From Clostridiaceae bacterium (GTDB lineage Bacteria; Bacillota; Clostridia; Peptostreptococcales; Natronincolaceae): a DNA stretch of 64,000 nucleotides. Below the pieces are notes generated by a model that was not told the origin of the DNA, ran no database searches, and saw only the letters and a list, made by a program, of their open reading frames with translations. Below, in pieces: positions 1 through 8,504 of this stretch. The stretch spans positions 124,001 to 188,000 of the forward strand of contig JAHDLO010000001.1 of assembly GCA_018432235.1 (NCBI GenBank), given 5' to 3'. Position 1 is the first letter of the stretch. Every line of letters starts with the position of its first letter. Both the position numbers and the translations under genes were made by a program.

Positions 1-653
1 CGTATCACCGTTATCTCGTCGGCTATTTTAGTAACTTCATTCAATTTATGAGATATGATAATGCAGGTAATCCCTTGCTTTTCGTTAAGCTCCTTCAACA
101 GCTCCAGCAGACTGTCAGAATCCTCATCATTTAAAGCTGCAGTAGGCTCATCCAGAATCAGCAGCCTTACATCCTTTGCCAGGGCCTTTGCGATTTCCAC
201 CAGCTGCTGATGACCGACGCCAATATCCTTTACGAGGGCGTCGTGGTGAATATTTAATCCTACCCGTTTCATCAGCGCCATTGCCTTTACATTGGTATCA
301 TACCAGTTGATCACACCTCTTTTATTACGCTCATTACCAAGAAATATATTTTCAGACACCGTCAAATAGGGGCTAAGGGCCAACTCCTGATGAATAATGA
401 CAATTCCTTTTCCTTCGCTCTCTTTGATATCTTTAAATTGACAAAGCTCACCATCAAAAATGATTTCTCCTGAATATGTGCCAACTGGATAAATACCACT
501 GAGCACCTTCATCAGGGTTGATTTTCCTGCGCCATTTTCTCCAACCAATGCATGTATCTGGCCCTTCTTTACCTGAAGATTCACATCATCCAGTGCCTTA
601 ACTCCCGGAAATTCCTTCGTTATATTTTTCATTTCAAGAATATTAATTGTCAT
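1..653 (-). CDS. Monosaccharide ABC transporter ATP-binding protein (GguA/MmsA type), 3' part cut by window start
   Basis: The reading frame starts at 653 behind an AAAGGAG site and runs off the window at position 1. The translated N-terminal domain has a Walker A motif (GENGAGKST), a Q-loop segment ([21 protein letters not shown]), and Walker B ([11 protein letters not shown]) followed by the switch His region (IISHKLNE). This is the first nucleotide-binding domain of the tandem-domain sugar ATPases (MglA/XylG/GguA family, about 500 aa); the second domain and C-terminus lie outside. The signature segment reads [14 protein letters not shown], the degenerate form usual in this family. It follows the ChvE-like binding protein gene and would power uptake of the sugar that protein binds. 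A 15-bp stem-loop separates the two genes. Confidence 0.93.
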   Translation of the reverse strand, partial: MTINILEMKNITKEFPGVKALDDVNLQVKKGQIHALVGENGAGKSTLMKVLSGIYPVGTYSGEIIFDGELCQFKDIKESEGKGIVIIHQELALSPYLTVSENIFLGNERNKRGVINWYDTNVKAMALMKRVGLNIHHDALVKDIGVGHQQLVEIAKALAKDVRLLILDEPTAALNDEDSDSLLELLKELNEKQGITCIIISHKLNEVTKIADEITVI

Positions 654-675
654 ATCCCCTACTCCTTTTTTTAAA

Positions 676-710
676 TGATATGCTGTGATAGTAGCTATCA
701 CAGCATATCA
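676..710 (-). other. Intercistronic stem-loop between sugar-binding protein and ATPase genes
   Basis: Two perfect 15-bp arms (676-690 and 696-710) flank a 5-nt loop. On the minus strand only three U residues follow before A-rich sequence and the ATPase ribosome site, so it is not a convincing intrinsic terminator. Such hairpins after binding-protein genes are known to protect the upstream mRNA or attenuate read-through, giving excess binding protein over ATPase; that role is inferred. Confidence 0.7.
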
Positions 711-730
711 GTAAATTAACCCCTTCTAAA

Positions 731-1816
731 TTACCTGAATTGCTCGGCAGTATAGTAACCGGAATCAATTAATAATTTTTTGTAATTGTCTTTGTCTGCA
801 AATACAGGCTCGCATAGGTAGGAAGGTACATCCTTAACGTTGTTATTATAGGTGCTGGTATCGTTTACAGGCACCTCAGTACCATTCATTATGGCAGCTA
901 CCATTTCAACCACCTGGGCAGCTAGAGTTCTTGTATCCTTGAATATGGACATGGATTGCTCTCCGTCAATTAGCATTTTAACATTAGTAACATCACAGTC
1001 CTGACCTGTAAGGACTGGGAAGGGCTTGTCAGCTGAACCGTAGCCTGCAGCTCTTAAGGATGCTACAATACCTTGGGCTAAGCTGTCATTTGGTGATAGT
1101 ACAACATCTATTTTTTTATCTGCATAATTTGCTGTCAAAAGATTATCCATTCTTGCCTGTGCGCCTTCGGACTTCCAGCCCTGGATGGCAACCTGCTCCA
1201 TTTTTACCTGTCCGGAATTTACCACCAGCTTTCCATTGTCAATGTATGGCTGAAGAACATCCATAGCACCTTTGTTAAAGAAGAAGGCATTGTTGTCGTC
1301 CGGTGAACCACCGAATACCTCCAGGTTAAAGGGTCCCTTTCCACTGTTTAAGCCAAGGGCCTTAACAATGTAGTCCCCCTGAATCTTACCCACCAGGTAA
1401 TTATCGAAGGTTGCATAATAGTCGACATTAGGTGAATCTAAGATCAAACGGTCATATGCAATAATCTTAATATTTTCCTTGGCGGCATCTGCCAGAACAC
1501 CCTTTAGCGCAGTACCGTCGATAGAAGCGATTACAATAACCTTGCAGCCCTTTGTAATCATGTTTTCAACCTGTGTTACCTGCTGCTCCACCTTATTGTC
1601 TGCATATTCCAATATAACCTCAAAACCAGCTTCTTCAAGCATCTTTTTCATGTTGTCGCCGTCCTGATTCCAGCGCTGCAGCGATTTTGTCGGCATTGCC
1701 ACACCGATAAGCTTGCTATCCTTAGGTGTAGTGCCTGCCTGCTGTGTACAGCCGGTAAACGTTAACATTGAAACCAGCAAAATTAATACCAAAAGCCATG
1801 ATCCAAACCTTTTCAT
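731..1816 (-). CDS. ChvE-like multiple-monosaccharide-binding lipoprotein
   Basis: A 361-aa periplasmic-binding-protein-like lipoprotein: charged start, hydrophobic stretch to about residue 22, and a lipobox ending FTGC, so it should be anchored to the outside of the membrane. The mature part follows the ChvE/MmsE family closely: GVAMPTKSLQRW near the start, VIVIASIDGTALKGVL, YYATFDNYLVGK, GGSPDDNNAFFF, and a C-terminus with VPSYLCEPV. ChvE proteins bind glucose, galactose, arabinose, xylose and similar sugars. The start at 1816 has an AGGGGGT ribosome site. It is the first gene of a transporter operon that continues into the ATPase at 653; the permease is presumably beyond the window. The adjacent galM fits a hexose role. 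Confidence 0.93.
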   Translation of the reverse strand: MKRFGSWLLVLILLVSMLTFTGCTQQAGTTPKDSKLIGVAMPTKSLQRWNQDGDNMKKMLEEAGFEVILEYADNKVEQQVTQVENMITKGCKVIVIASIDGTALKGVLADAAKENIKIIAYDRLILDSPNVDYYATFDNYLVGKIQGDYIVKALGLNSGKGPFNLEVFGGSPDDNNAFFFNKGAMDVLQPYIDNGKLVVNSGQVKMEQVAIQGWKSEGAQARMDNLLTANYADKKIDVVLSPNDSLAQGIVASLRAAGYGSADKPFPVLTGQDCDVTNVKMLIDGEQSMSIFKDTRTLAAQVVEMVAAIMNGTEVPVNDTSTYNNNVKDVPSYLCEPVFADKDNYKKLLIDSGYYTAEQFR

Positions 1817-1973
1817 ACAATAGACCCCCTGTTTTCTTTTTTATTGAAGCGAGCCAATGCAAATGTCAGCCTGTACCGTTCCCAAGAGCCCCTTATTTAC
1901 CGGATCGGCATTGCGCACTGCCAATCCAATAATTCAAATTAGCCCTTATTCTCCCGATGATGACTCTAAGATA

Positions 1974-2003
1974 ATTATAAAATATTTCCATTTCTTTTTC
2001 AAC
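1974..2003 (-). promoter_or_regulatory. Predicted SigA promoter of the sugar transporter operon
   Basis: On the minus strand TTGAAA (1998-2003) and TATAAT (1974-1979) are separated by 18 nt. Transcription would start near 1967, leaving a leader of about 150 nt before the ChvE-like gene. Confidence 0.7.
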
Positions 2004-2006
2004 CCA

Positions 2007-2061
2007 CTTTAAAAAGTATTTTTAAAATGACTTTAAAAAGTTTTTTTAAAAAAGTCATTTA
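2007..2061. repeat. Tandem 22-bp AT-rich repeat with palindrome upstream of the -35 box
   Basis: ACTTTAAAAAGT followed by an AT tract occurs at 2007-2028 and again at 2031-2052, a 24-bp period. The second copy is part of an inverted repeat (AAATGACTTT at 2026-2035 against AAAGTCATTT at 2052-2061). It lies directly upstream of the -35 box of the sugar transporter promoter and downstream of galM, so it could be an activator site, the galM terminator, or both. Confidence 0.5.
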
Positions 2062-2088
2062 GGCGCTTAAATTACACTAAATGAAGCA

Positions 2089-3150
2089 TTATGATTCAGC
2101 ATGAAATTGATATATCGTAGTATGCCTGTAATCTTCTCCCTTTTTTAAAATGCATGAGGGAAAATGTGCATGCTTTAAGGCATTGGGAAAATACTGGGTT
2201 TCCAGACAAAATCCGCTCCGCTTTTTATAGTAGACTTTACCTTTACCCATGTCTGCGCCTTCGAGATGATTGCCGGAATAGAATTGTATTCCCGGCTTTG
2301 TTGTATAGACCGACATTCGCCTTCCACTGATGGGTTCATAGACCTCCGCCGCTTTTTTTGCAATATCGCCGCTGTTATTTAGTACAAAATTATGGTCATA
2401 GCCCTTACCCTTGATGATTTGCTCCTCAACGCTATCCATTCCCTTGCCAATTGCCTTCATATTTCGAAAATCCAGTGCCGTACCCTCTACGGCTCTGATT
2501 TCCCCGGTTGGCATGCCATTTTCATCGATTGGTGTAAAATAGTCAGCTGCTATCATTAGCTGATGCTGGCTGATATCTCCTGCTGCGTGGCCCCTAAGGT
2601 TGAAATAGCTATGATTTGTCAGGTTTACCACAGTTTCCTTATCGGCAATGGCGTAATAGTCTATGCTTAAAGCGTTATCGGCTGTAAGGGTATAGGTGAC
2701 GCTTACCTGAAGATTCCCGGGATATCCCTCCTCCATATCCTTGCTGATATAGCTTAGGGTTACACTATCAACTGAAGCATTAGCAGTTTCCACATCCCAG
2801 ATAACTCTGCCAAAGCCTCTGTTGCCCCCGTGAAGGTGATTGTTTCCTTCATTTCTGGCAAGCTCATATATAATTCCTCCTAGCTCTAAGGCCCCGCCTT
2901 CTATTCTGTTGGCATGCCTACCAATAACGGCACCTAAGTACTTGCTGTTGGTGAAATAGCTGTCAAGCGCCTCATAGCCCAATACCATATCCTCATATTT
3001 CCCCCATCTGTCGGGGACATGTAAGGACAGCACTGAGGCGCCTATATTACATATCTCGGCCATCATGCCTGCCTTATTGACAAGTGTAAAAACCAGTATT
3101 TCCTTACCATCCGGTGCTTTGCGCACCCTTGTCACCCTCATACTCATCAT
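2089..3150 (-). CDS. galM: Aldose 1-epimerase (mutarotase)
   Basis: A 353-aa cytoplasmic enzyme of the GalM family that interconverts the alpha and beta anomers of galactose and other aldoses. Family marks seen: IGRHANRIEGG (substrate-binding Arg), NNHLHGGNRGFG (conserved His), the catalytic-His segment NLTNHSYFNL, and the C-terminal FCLETQYFPNA carrying the catalytic Glu. The length is normal. Three ATG codons sit within the first four codons; a GGGAG site favours the first or second, so the start could be 3150 or 3147. It lies upstream of the ChvE-like sugar transporter on the same strand, separated by that operon's own promoter, which fits a shared role in hexose use. Confidence 0.92.
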   Translation of the reverse strand: MMSMRVTRVRKAPDGKEILVFTLVNKAGMMAEICNIGASVLSLHVPDRWGKYEDMVLGYEALDSYFTNSKYLGAVIGRHANRIEGGALELGGIIYELARNEGNNHLHGGNRGFGRVIWDVETANASVDSVTLSYISKDMEEGYPGNLQVSVTYTLTADNALSIDYYAIADKETVVNLTNHSYFNLRGHAAGDISQHQLMIAADYFTPIDENGMPTGEIRAVEGTALDFRNMKAIGKGMDSVEEQIIKGKGYDHNFVLNNSGDIAKKAAEVYEPISGRRMSVYTTKPGIQFYSGNHLEGADMGKGKVYYKKRSGFCLETQYFPNALKHAHFPSCILKKGEDYRHTTIYQFHAES

Positions 3151-3313
3151 CTCGCTCCCTCATTGATATATGGAAATCCATGTCAATTATATCTATGATT
3201 AATATACAATACCCGATTACAATTAAACAATAGGTTTTTGAAATATCTTTTAATATTTAGTAATATCGACCCCTCATAGGATTAAATCCAGAACATCATA
3301 TCGCAATAATGAC

Positions 3314-3342
3314 AAAAGCACCGAGGCTACCTCAGTGCTTTT
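3314..3342 (-). terminator. Terminator of the nitrogenase-like operon
   Basis: A hairpin with arms 3314-3326 and 3330-3342 (AAAAGCAC, one mismatch, then GAGG) and a 3-nt loop is followed on the minus strand by TTTTGTCATTATT. It lies 18 nt after the stop codon of the NifK-like gene, with no comparable structure earlier in the block, so it probably ends the long transcript. Confidence 0.8.
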
Positions 3343-3360
3343 ATGCCGTTAGCTCTCTCA

Positions 3361-4590
3361 TCAATCCTCATTACTGGCATTAATCCACAGATTCACCAAA
3401 TGAACCGCACCGCGAAATCCTACAAAGGGGGGCTCATAGGGATGCAGGCGCCATTTAGTATCTGGGTTGGAAATTTGCATATCACTGCTGCGGCCCGTCC
3501 ATTCCAATGCCTCTCCGCTGGTCATCAGAAGGCCCCTTTGATGCTGCTCCACCACCGGTGCCCACTCATTTTCTGTAAAATATGGTATATCATCACTGCC
3601 CATAGCCGGACTGTCACACCAGCAGGTTCCTTTTATAAGAGAAAGCTCCTCTAGTCCAAAGGACAAAATCCCCTTTACCACATCGGCATGACCGCCTAAG
3701 GATAAGGTTGCCTCCTCCGGATGTGAACGTACTAGATGCCTTAAGGCGGGCATTACAGGGATCAGGCGACTACGGGATACACCTCTTTCCTCTTTGACAA
3801 AGGCACTGTCCATGGTTAGTCCTGAAATCTGAGCCACCTTCTCCAGCCAGTTAATTGTCCCTTCAATGCCATAGGGCCTTCCCAGGAGATATGGTGTACC
3901 GAAACGCTTTTCCAGATGCTTTGCAGCAGCTTCTCCCTCCCTCCGTATAACAAGATTGATATGAGCGCTTCCCATTTTTTCGATATCCTCTACGGAGGTA
4001 TCGGAGGTCATTACGGAAACCGCCTTCATTCCAAAGGTCCCCTCCATTATCCGTACAATTTCTGCTGCATCAGCCTGAAAACGGAATAAATCAGCACAGG
4101 AGCCAATGATATTAAAGGTTGGCTGCGGTGTTTTTTCTATATCTATAGGCAATGCCTTCACCAGCAGTAAAAGGGCCTCCTGAACACCACGATGCTTTAT
4201 GACATCAAAGCCGCCATAACCGAAGGGCAGCAGTCGAACATCGGGATAATCCTGCTGCAGCTCTCGGCAAAGGGCCGGCAGGTCCGTCCCTATCACCTCT
4301 GGTATTGAGGAGGGCAACAAAAAGATAACCTTCGGATTATTTTGCTTTACGACATTGGCAATCGTGTGATTAAGCCTGGTTGTGTCACCTAAGGCAATGT
4401 CAGTTTCGTCAATATGGGTGGAATACAGCCTGCAGCCATCATGCACTGCTGCGTGCTTCAATGTCACGCCGCTGTAAAGCATGTGACCCATGCAGCCAAA
4501 CTCCACAAGTGCCGCCCCATGGATGGTTGCCAGCGTCCAGAGCGTGCCCATTCGTCCTGAGGGCAGAGGCTTAAATCGATGAAGACCCAT
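3361..4590 (-). CDS. Nitrogenase component 1-like protein, NifK/BchB-like partner subunit
   Basis: A 409-aa member of the nitrogenase component 1 (oxidoreductase) superfamily. I chose the ATG at 4590 because GGGGAGG lies 8 nt upstream; the longer frame has no such site. It overlaps the preceding gene by 20 bp, so the two are translationally coupled. The N-terminus keeps the family layout: [10 protein letters not shown], then a segment ending FGCMGHMLYSG with Cys33, then ETDIALGDTTRL (equivalent to the E-x-D-x-x-F-G block), then SSIPEVIG. In NifK three Cys bind the P-cluster; here the first position is Phe and the third is Ser, leaving only Cys33. No FeMo-cofactor ligands are evident. Together with the NifD-like subunit it could bind one [4Fe-4S] cluster as in protochlorophyllide reductase. 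Substrate unknown; not a true nitrogenase. Confidence 0.87.
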   Translation of the reverse strand: MGLHRFKPLPSGRMGTLWTLATIHGAALVEFGCMGHMLYSGVTLKHAAVHDGCRLYSTHIDETDIALGDTTRLNHTIANVVKQNNPKVIFLLPSSIPEVIGTDLPALCRELQQDYPDVRLLPFGYGGFDVIKHRGVQEALLLLVKALPIDIEKTPQPTFNIIGSCADLFRFQADAAEIVRIMEGTFGMKAVSVMTSDTSVEDIEKMGSAHINLVIRREGEAAAKHLEKRFGTPYLLGRPYGIEGTINWLEKVAQISGLTMDSAFVKEERGVSRSRLIPVMPALRHLVRSHPEEATLSLGGHADVVKGILSFGLEELSLIKGTCWCDSPAMGSDDIPYFTENEWAPVVEQHQRGLLMTSGEALEWTGRSSDMQISNPDTKWRLHPYEPPFVGFRGAVHLVNLWINASNED

Positions 4591-5869
4591 GTGAAATTCC
4601 TCCCCTTCGTGATTTTTCTGTTTCATCTAAAGTCTCAAATATTCTTTTCAACAGCCTGGTTGTTCGTCCATAGCCTGTCTGACCATAAAAATCGAACATA
4701 TCCGCTACACATGGCGCTGTCGGACTGGCTATTTGCAAATAACCAAAGTATATGTCCGGCTCAAGCGCTTCCATAATAGGTAAATCCGCTTCAGCATTGA
4801 CCATTCTGCATACCCAGGGGTCCTGCCCCCTTGCTATAAGCTGCTGAGCATTGATCCTATCCTCTGGGTAGTATTCCTCCAGATGCAGCAGTAAAGCCGT
4901 CATGCCAAGGCTGTCAAGGTATATCGCCAATGGCAGTGGCAAATCAATCCTTACGGAAGATATGTACCTTAGTCCATCGAGCCTCTTTTTTGCATGGTTT
5001 TGCAGTGCTAATGCCTCCTGACGCTCAGCTTCAAAGCAATTATCCCAGCATATGTTAAGGCCTACCGCTATTTCAGCGTATGCTTTGTCGATTTCTTCAA
5101 CGCTGTACAGCGTATGCAGAGCGATATAGGGTACACCAAATTCCTCCTCCATTTTGACAGCCAGGGGTTGGGTATAGGGAGATACCACTAAATTTAAAGC
5201 AGCCTCTGGTCCATTTTGAAAATCCTCCAGTGAAGCCCCCGGTGCCAGATATCGCAATATAATGCCGCGGGCTTGAAGCTCCGGCAGCAGTGAAGGCATC
5301 GGTATATGATCCTCCTCCGGTGAACGCCCCAATACATTAACCAGCAGTGGATTTTTTTCCTTTTTCTCCATTAGTCCACCAAGGGCTTGTATTGTTTTCC
5401 ACGATCCGGGGGGATAGCTGAAGTTTTTAAATTGCCCCAGCATCACATAGGTTACCTGTGCCGACAGCTCTGGCTGCACTTCATGAATCATCCCCTCTAT
5501 ATCTTCTCCTATCAGCTCCGGTACACAGGTGATGATCAGTAAAATTGCCTTTGCACCTGCTTTGTCCATTTTTCTGAGAGCATCCATCAGCCCTTCTCGA
5601 CAACCAAATACCACTTCCTTATCCTCCAAAACATACAGCCAGTGCAGCTCTCCCTTCTTTCCTTCAGGCTTTGGACTGAAGAGCCTGGAGTGGGTGGTAC
5701 ATTCCTGCATGCCCACAAGCAGTGACGATAAACCTACGATATCCTCCACTATTACAGAAGCGATACGCATAGGACAATGGGTTCCGGGGAATACAGCAGG
5801 GGTTAAGAATTTAATGCCTATGTTGGATTTCACCGCCGATAGCCGCTTTAAATGCATTAGTTCCTTCAT
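4571..5869 (-). CDS. Nitrogenase component 1-like protein, NifD/BchN-like subunit
   Basis: A 432-aa component 1-type protein. The ATG at 5869 is chosen: it overlaps the TGA of the NifH-like gene (ATGA) and has GGAGG 9 nt upstream. Three Cys sit at the positions of the NifD P-cluster ligands: Cys32 (GTHCPM), Cys57 (GMQECTTH) and Cys115 ([14 protein letters not shown]), with family-like spacing. The Cys and His that hold the FeMo-cofactor in NifD are not visible. This matches reductases that pass electrons from a NifH-like ATPase through a [4Fe-4S] cluster to an organic substrate (DPOR, COR, CfbCD types). It sits between its NifH-like donor and NifK-like partner. Its co-location with a chelate-type importer suggests the substrate enters through that transporter; this is inference. 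Confidence 0.88.
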   Translation of the reverse strand: MKELMHLKRLSAVKSNIGIKFLTPAVFPGTHCPMRIASVIVEDIVGLSSLLVGMQECTTHSRLFSPKPEGKKGELHWLYVLEDKEVVFGCREGLMDALRKMDKAGAKAILLIITCVPELIGEDIEGMIHEVQPELSAQVTYVMLGQFKNFSYPPGSWKTIQALGGLMEKKEKNPLLVNVLGRSPEEDHIPMPSLLPELQARGIILRYLAPGASLEDFQNGPEAALNLVVSPYTQPLAVKMEEEFGVPYIALHTLYSVEEIDKAYAEIAVGLNICWDNCFEAERQEALALQNHAKKRLDGLRYISSVRIDLPLPLAIYLDSLGMTALLLHLEEYYPEDRINAQQLIARGQDPWVCRMVNAEADLPIMEALEPDIYFGYLQIASPTAPCVADMFDFYGQTGYGRTTRLLKRIFETLDETEKSRRGGISHGSSSI

Positions 5870-6621
5870 TTTGTTATACCTCCCCTCCACAGCAGTTTAG
5901 CCAGAGACATGTAATGCTCTGCCATTTCAGAATCCGGAAAGGCCTCCACCACAGTCTTGCCCTGTGCCTCAGCCTGCTGTACGAAGGGGTGACGAGGCAG
6001 ACGGTAAATTATTTGCGTTTCTATCTCTGCTGCTGCCTTATCCACCAGCTGATCTTCATCTTCAATATTTTTAGCGTTGAGGATAAGTCCCCTTAATGAA
6101 GCATAGCCCCTTTTGCCAAAGCTTTTAACAGCATGAGAGATATTGGCGGCTGCATACAGGGACATCATCTCCCCTGAGGTAACAATACAGACCTCGTCAG
6201 CATAGCCTCCCCGTATTGGCATGGCAAAGCCGCCACAGACGACATCCCCCAGCACATCATATAGTACGACATCCGGCTTATATGTCTCGTAGGCCCCCAG
6301 CTCCTCCAGCTTTTCAAAGGCTGTGATTATACCTCTTCCTGCACAGCCCACTCCGGGTACAGGTCCTCCGGCTTCTACACACAGCACGCCAGTATTGCTT
6401 TTTACTACGAGATTTTCCAGCACCGCATCCCCGTTTTTTCGTAGTGTATCAATAACTGTAGGGATGCTCTTCCCGCCTGTCAGGTTGCAGGTGGAATCTG
6501 CCTTTGGGTCGCAGCCAATTTGCAGCACAGTCAATCCCGTAGCCGCCATTGCTGCCGATACATTGGACACAGTGGTGGATTTACCGATACCGCCTTTACC
6601 GTAAATTGCTATTTTTTTCAT
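5866..6621 (-). CDS. NifH-like ATP-dependent electron donor (Fe protein)
   Basis: A 251-aa P-loop protein of the NifH/BchL/CfbC family, somewhat shorter than nitrogenase NifH (about 275-297 aa). It has the P-loop GKGGIGKST (8-16), the switch segment CDPKADST, and both cluster cysteines: Cys93 in VGCAGRG and Cys129 in [16 protein letters not shown] homodimer would therefore hold a bridging [4Fe-4S] cluster and deliver electrons with ATP hydrolysis. It starts 14 nt after the ATPase gene of the chelate importer and ends in an ATGA overlap with the NifD-like gene, so importer and reductase genes form one transcription unit. No other nif, bch or cfb gene is present in the window. Confidence 0.93.
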   Translation of the reverse strand: MKKIAIYGKGGIGKSTTVSNVSAAMAATGLTVLQIGCDPKADSTCNLTGGKSIPTVIDTLRKNGDAVLENLVVKSNTGVLCVEAGGPVPGVGCAGRGIITAFEKLEELGAYETYKPDVVLYDVLGDVVCGGFAMPIRGGYADEVCIVTSGEMMSLYAAANISHAVKSFGKRGYASLRGLILNAKNIEDEDQLVDKAAAEIETQIIYRLPRHPFVQQAEAQGKTVVEAFPDSEMAEHYMSLAKLLWRGGITK

Positions 6622-6635
6622 TTATAACACACCTC

Positions 6636-7436
6636 CTATGCAATCACCTGTTGCTTGATTAAATCGTAAAAAATACAGGTTGGCCTTCCTGTGCTGGACT
6701 CAGTAGTAATCTTTGCTTCGATATTGAAGGTTTTCCTCAGCACCTCGGTGGTCATCACCTTCTCCGGTCCACCATGACAGATAATTTCTCCATCGGAAAT
6801 TGCCACCATGTAGTCGGCAAACCTGGCTGCAAGATTAAGATCATGCAGTACCATCGCAATCGTACAGCCCTGCTGACGGTTAAGATGGTGCAATAGCTCC
6901 AACAGCTCAAGCTGATAGGCCAAGTCTAAATAGGTTGTTGGTTCATCCAGCAAAATCAGCTCCGTCTGCTGTGCCAGTGCCATTGCGATCCATACCCGCT
7001 GTCGTTGACCACCTGAAAGCTTATCCACAGCCGTTGTTTCATGCTCTGTCAGCTTTGTTACCTCCAATGCCCACTGAATTATCCTCTTGTCCTCTGAACT
7101 GAGCCTACCCAAGCTTCTCTGATGCGGAAAGCGGCCATAGGCCACCAATTCCCCCACCGTCAGCCCTGCCGGAGCCTGAGGAGATTGGGGGAGAATTGCC
7201 ATTTTCTGAGCCACTTCCTTTGTCGTCAACCGCCGAATATCATCGCCGTTTAAGTACACGATACCACCCTTCGGCTTCAACAGTCGCCCCAGGGCTTTTA
7301 ATACAGTCGACTTGCCGCAGCCGTTAGGCCCTATAATTGTTGTAATTTTCCCTTTGGGAATCTGTATATCTAAGCTCTCCACAACAAGCTTGTCCTCGTA
7401 GGAGATGGCTAAATTCTCTGTTTGAATACTATTCAT
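6636..7436 (-). CDS. Iron-chelate/cobalamin-type ABC transporter ATP-binding protein (FecE/FhuC/BtuD family)
   Basis: A 266-aa single-domain ABC ATPase. Motifs in order: Walker A GPNGCGKST (about 37-45), Q-loop ILPQSPQAP, signature LSGGQRQRVWIAMALAQ, Walker B LILLDEPTTYLDL, and switch MVLHDLNLA. The YLDLAYQLELLELL continuation and the HDLNLAARFADY segment are typical of ATPases of FecCD importers for siderophores, haem or corrinoids. It directly follows two FecCD permease genes and precedes the NifH-like gene by 14 nt. The ligand cannot be read from the ATPase. Confidence 0.94.
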   Translation of the reverse strand: MNSIQTENLAISYEDKLVVESLDIQIPKGKITTIIGPNGCGKSTVLKALGRLLKPKGGIVYLNGDDIRRLTTKEVAQKMAILPQSPQAPAGLTVGELVAYGRFPHQRSLGRLSSEDKRIIQWALEVTKLTEHETTAVDKLSGGQRQRVWIAMALAQQTELILLDEPTTYLDLAYQLELLELLHHLNRQQGCTIAMVLHDLNLAARFADYMVAISDGEIICHGGPEKVMTTEVLRKTFNIEAKITTESSTGRPTCIFYDLIKQQVIA

Positions 7437-7451
7437 ATATTTTCACTCCTT

Positions 7452-8504
7452 CTACTGCTGTCTGCTTTTTATCTTCATTAAATAAAGGAAATAGGGGGCG
7501 CCAATGATGGCCACTATTATTCCTACCGGCAGTTCAGAGGGCTGTACGACAACCCGTGCTATGGTATCTGCCGTCGAAACCATCACTGCTCCCACCATGG
7601 CGCAGGTGGGCAGAAGAATTCGATGCTTTGGCCCAACTAGCCGACGAGCCAGATGCGGTGCAATCAATCCCACAAAGCTGATACTGCCGCTGACAGCCAC
7701 ACATGAGGCCGCCAACCCTACAGCCGCCGCCAGCAGCTTACGACGTTCCTGCTCCACCGACGCCCCTAAGCTATAGGCAATACCATCCTCCAGATTTAAG
7801 ATATCCAGCAGGTGTGATTTCGACAGTACGTAGGGAATTAAAAGCAGTAGCCAGGGTAAAAGAGCCATTACAAATTTCCAATTGGAGCCCCAAATACTGC
7901 CGGCCTGCCAGGTTGCAACAAAGCTGAACTGTGTTTCATCCAGCTTCGCCACCAGCAGGGTAGTAAGGGCTGAAATCCCCGCCTGCACCGCTACGCCCGC
8001 CAATATTAAGCGCATTGGTGCTATGCCATCTCCCTTTTTATAGGTCAGGGTATAGACAATAATTGCCGCTGTGCCCGCACCCGTCAGCGATAAAAAGGGC
8101 AAAGTGAGGACCGACATAAAGGATTTTGCTCCAAAGAACATAACATATAGAATCACCATCAGTCCTGCTCCGGCATTTATGCCCAGAAGACCGGGATCAG
8201 CTAGTGGATTTTTAGATATGTCCTGTAAAATACAGCCGGATAAAGCCAATCCCATGCCCACAAGAATGGATATCACTATGCGAGGCAAACGGAAATCGAA
8301 TAAAATCAGGTTTTCCTTAGCTGTTCCCCCTCCGAAAAGGGTACGCAGCGTATCTAAAGGGGAGAGTTTTGCATAACCGGTATTCATGCTTATGATAAAG
8401 GAAATTATCAATAAAGCACCGCAGCCAATCATAATGCCAGTATTGCGCCGGGCTATTTTTCTTTTGTAGGCTTCGTTTATCTGCTGTTGAGCTGTCATCA
8501 TCAT
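7452..8504 (-). CDS. FecCD-family ABC transporter permease (second of pair)
   Basis: A 350-aa integral membrane protein of the FecCD/BtuC type with about nine to ten hydrophobic segments and a basic N-terminus (YKRKIARRNTG). Family marks: DFRLPRIVISILVGMGLALSG near residue 70, KNPLADPGLLGINAGA, and the cytoplasmic coupling segment GLIAPHLARRLVGPKHRILLP. It overlaps the preceding permease gene by 4 bp. It would pair with that permease as a heterodimeric channel for a metal-chelate or tetrapyrrole-like ligand. Confidence 0.93.
   Translation of the reverse strand: MMMTAQQQINEAYKRKIARRNTGIMIGCGALLIISFIISMNTGYAKLSPLDTLRTLFGGGTAKENLILFDFRLPRIVISILVGMGLALSGCILQDISKNPLADPGLLGINAGAGLMVILYVMFFGAKSFMSVLTLPFLSLTGAGTAAIIVYTLTYKKGDGIAPMRLILAGVAVQAGISALTTLLVAKLDETQFSFVATWQAGSIWGSNWKFVMALLPWLLLLIPYVLSKSHLLDILNLEDGIAYSLGASVEQERRKLLAAAVGLAASCVAVSGSISFVGLIAPHLARRLVGPKHRILLPTCAMVGAVMVSTADTIARVVVQPSELPVGIIVAIIGAPYFLYLMKIKSRQQ

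Noticed and set aside
5529..5900. Plus-strand 123-codon frame opposite the NifD-like gene
   Set aside because: It is an antisense shadow of a well-supported gene and its translation has no family features.
3361..6621. True nitrogenase (nifHDK)
   Set aside because: The component 1-like subunits lack visible FeMo-cofactor ligands, the NifK-like subunit has lost two of three P-cluster Cys, and no nifE, nifN or nifB genes are present.
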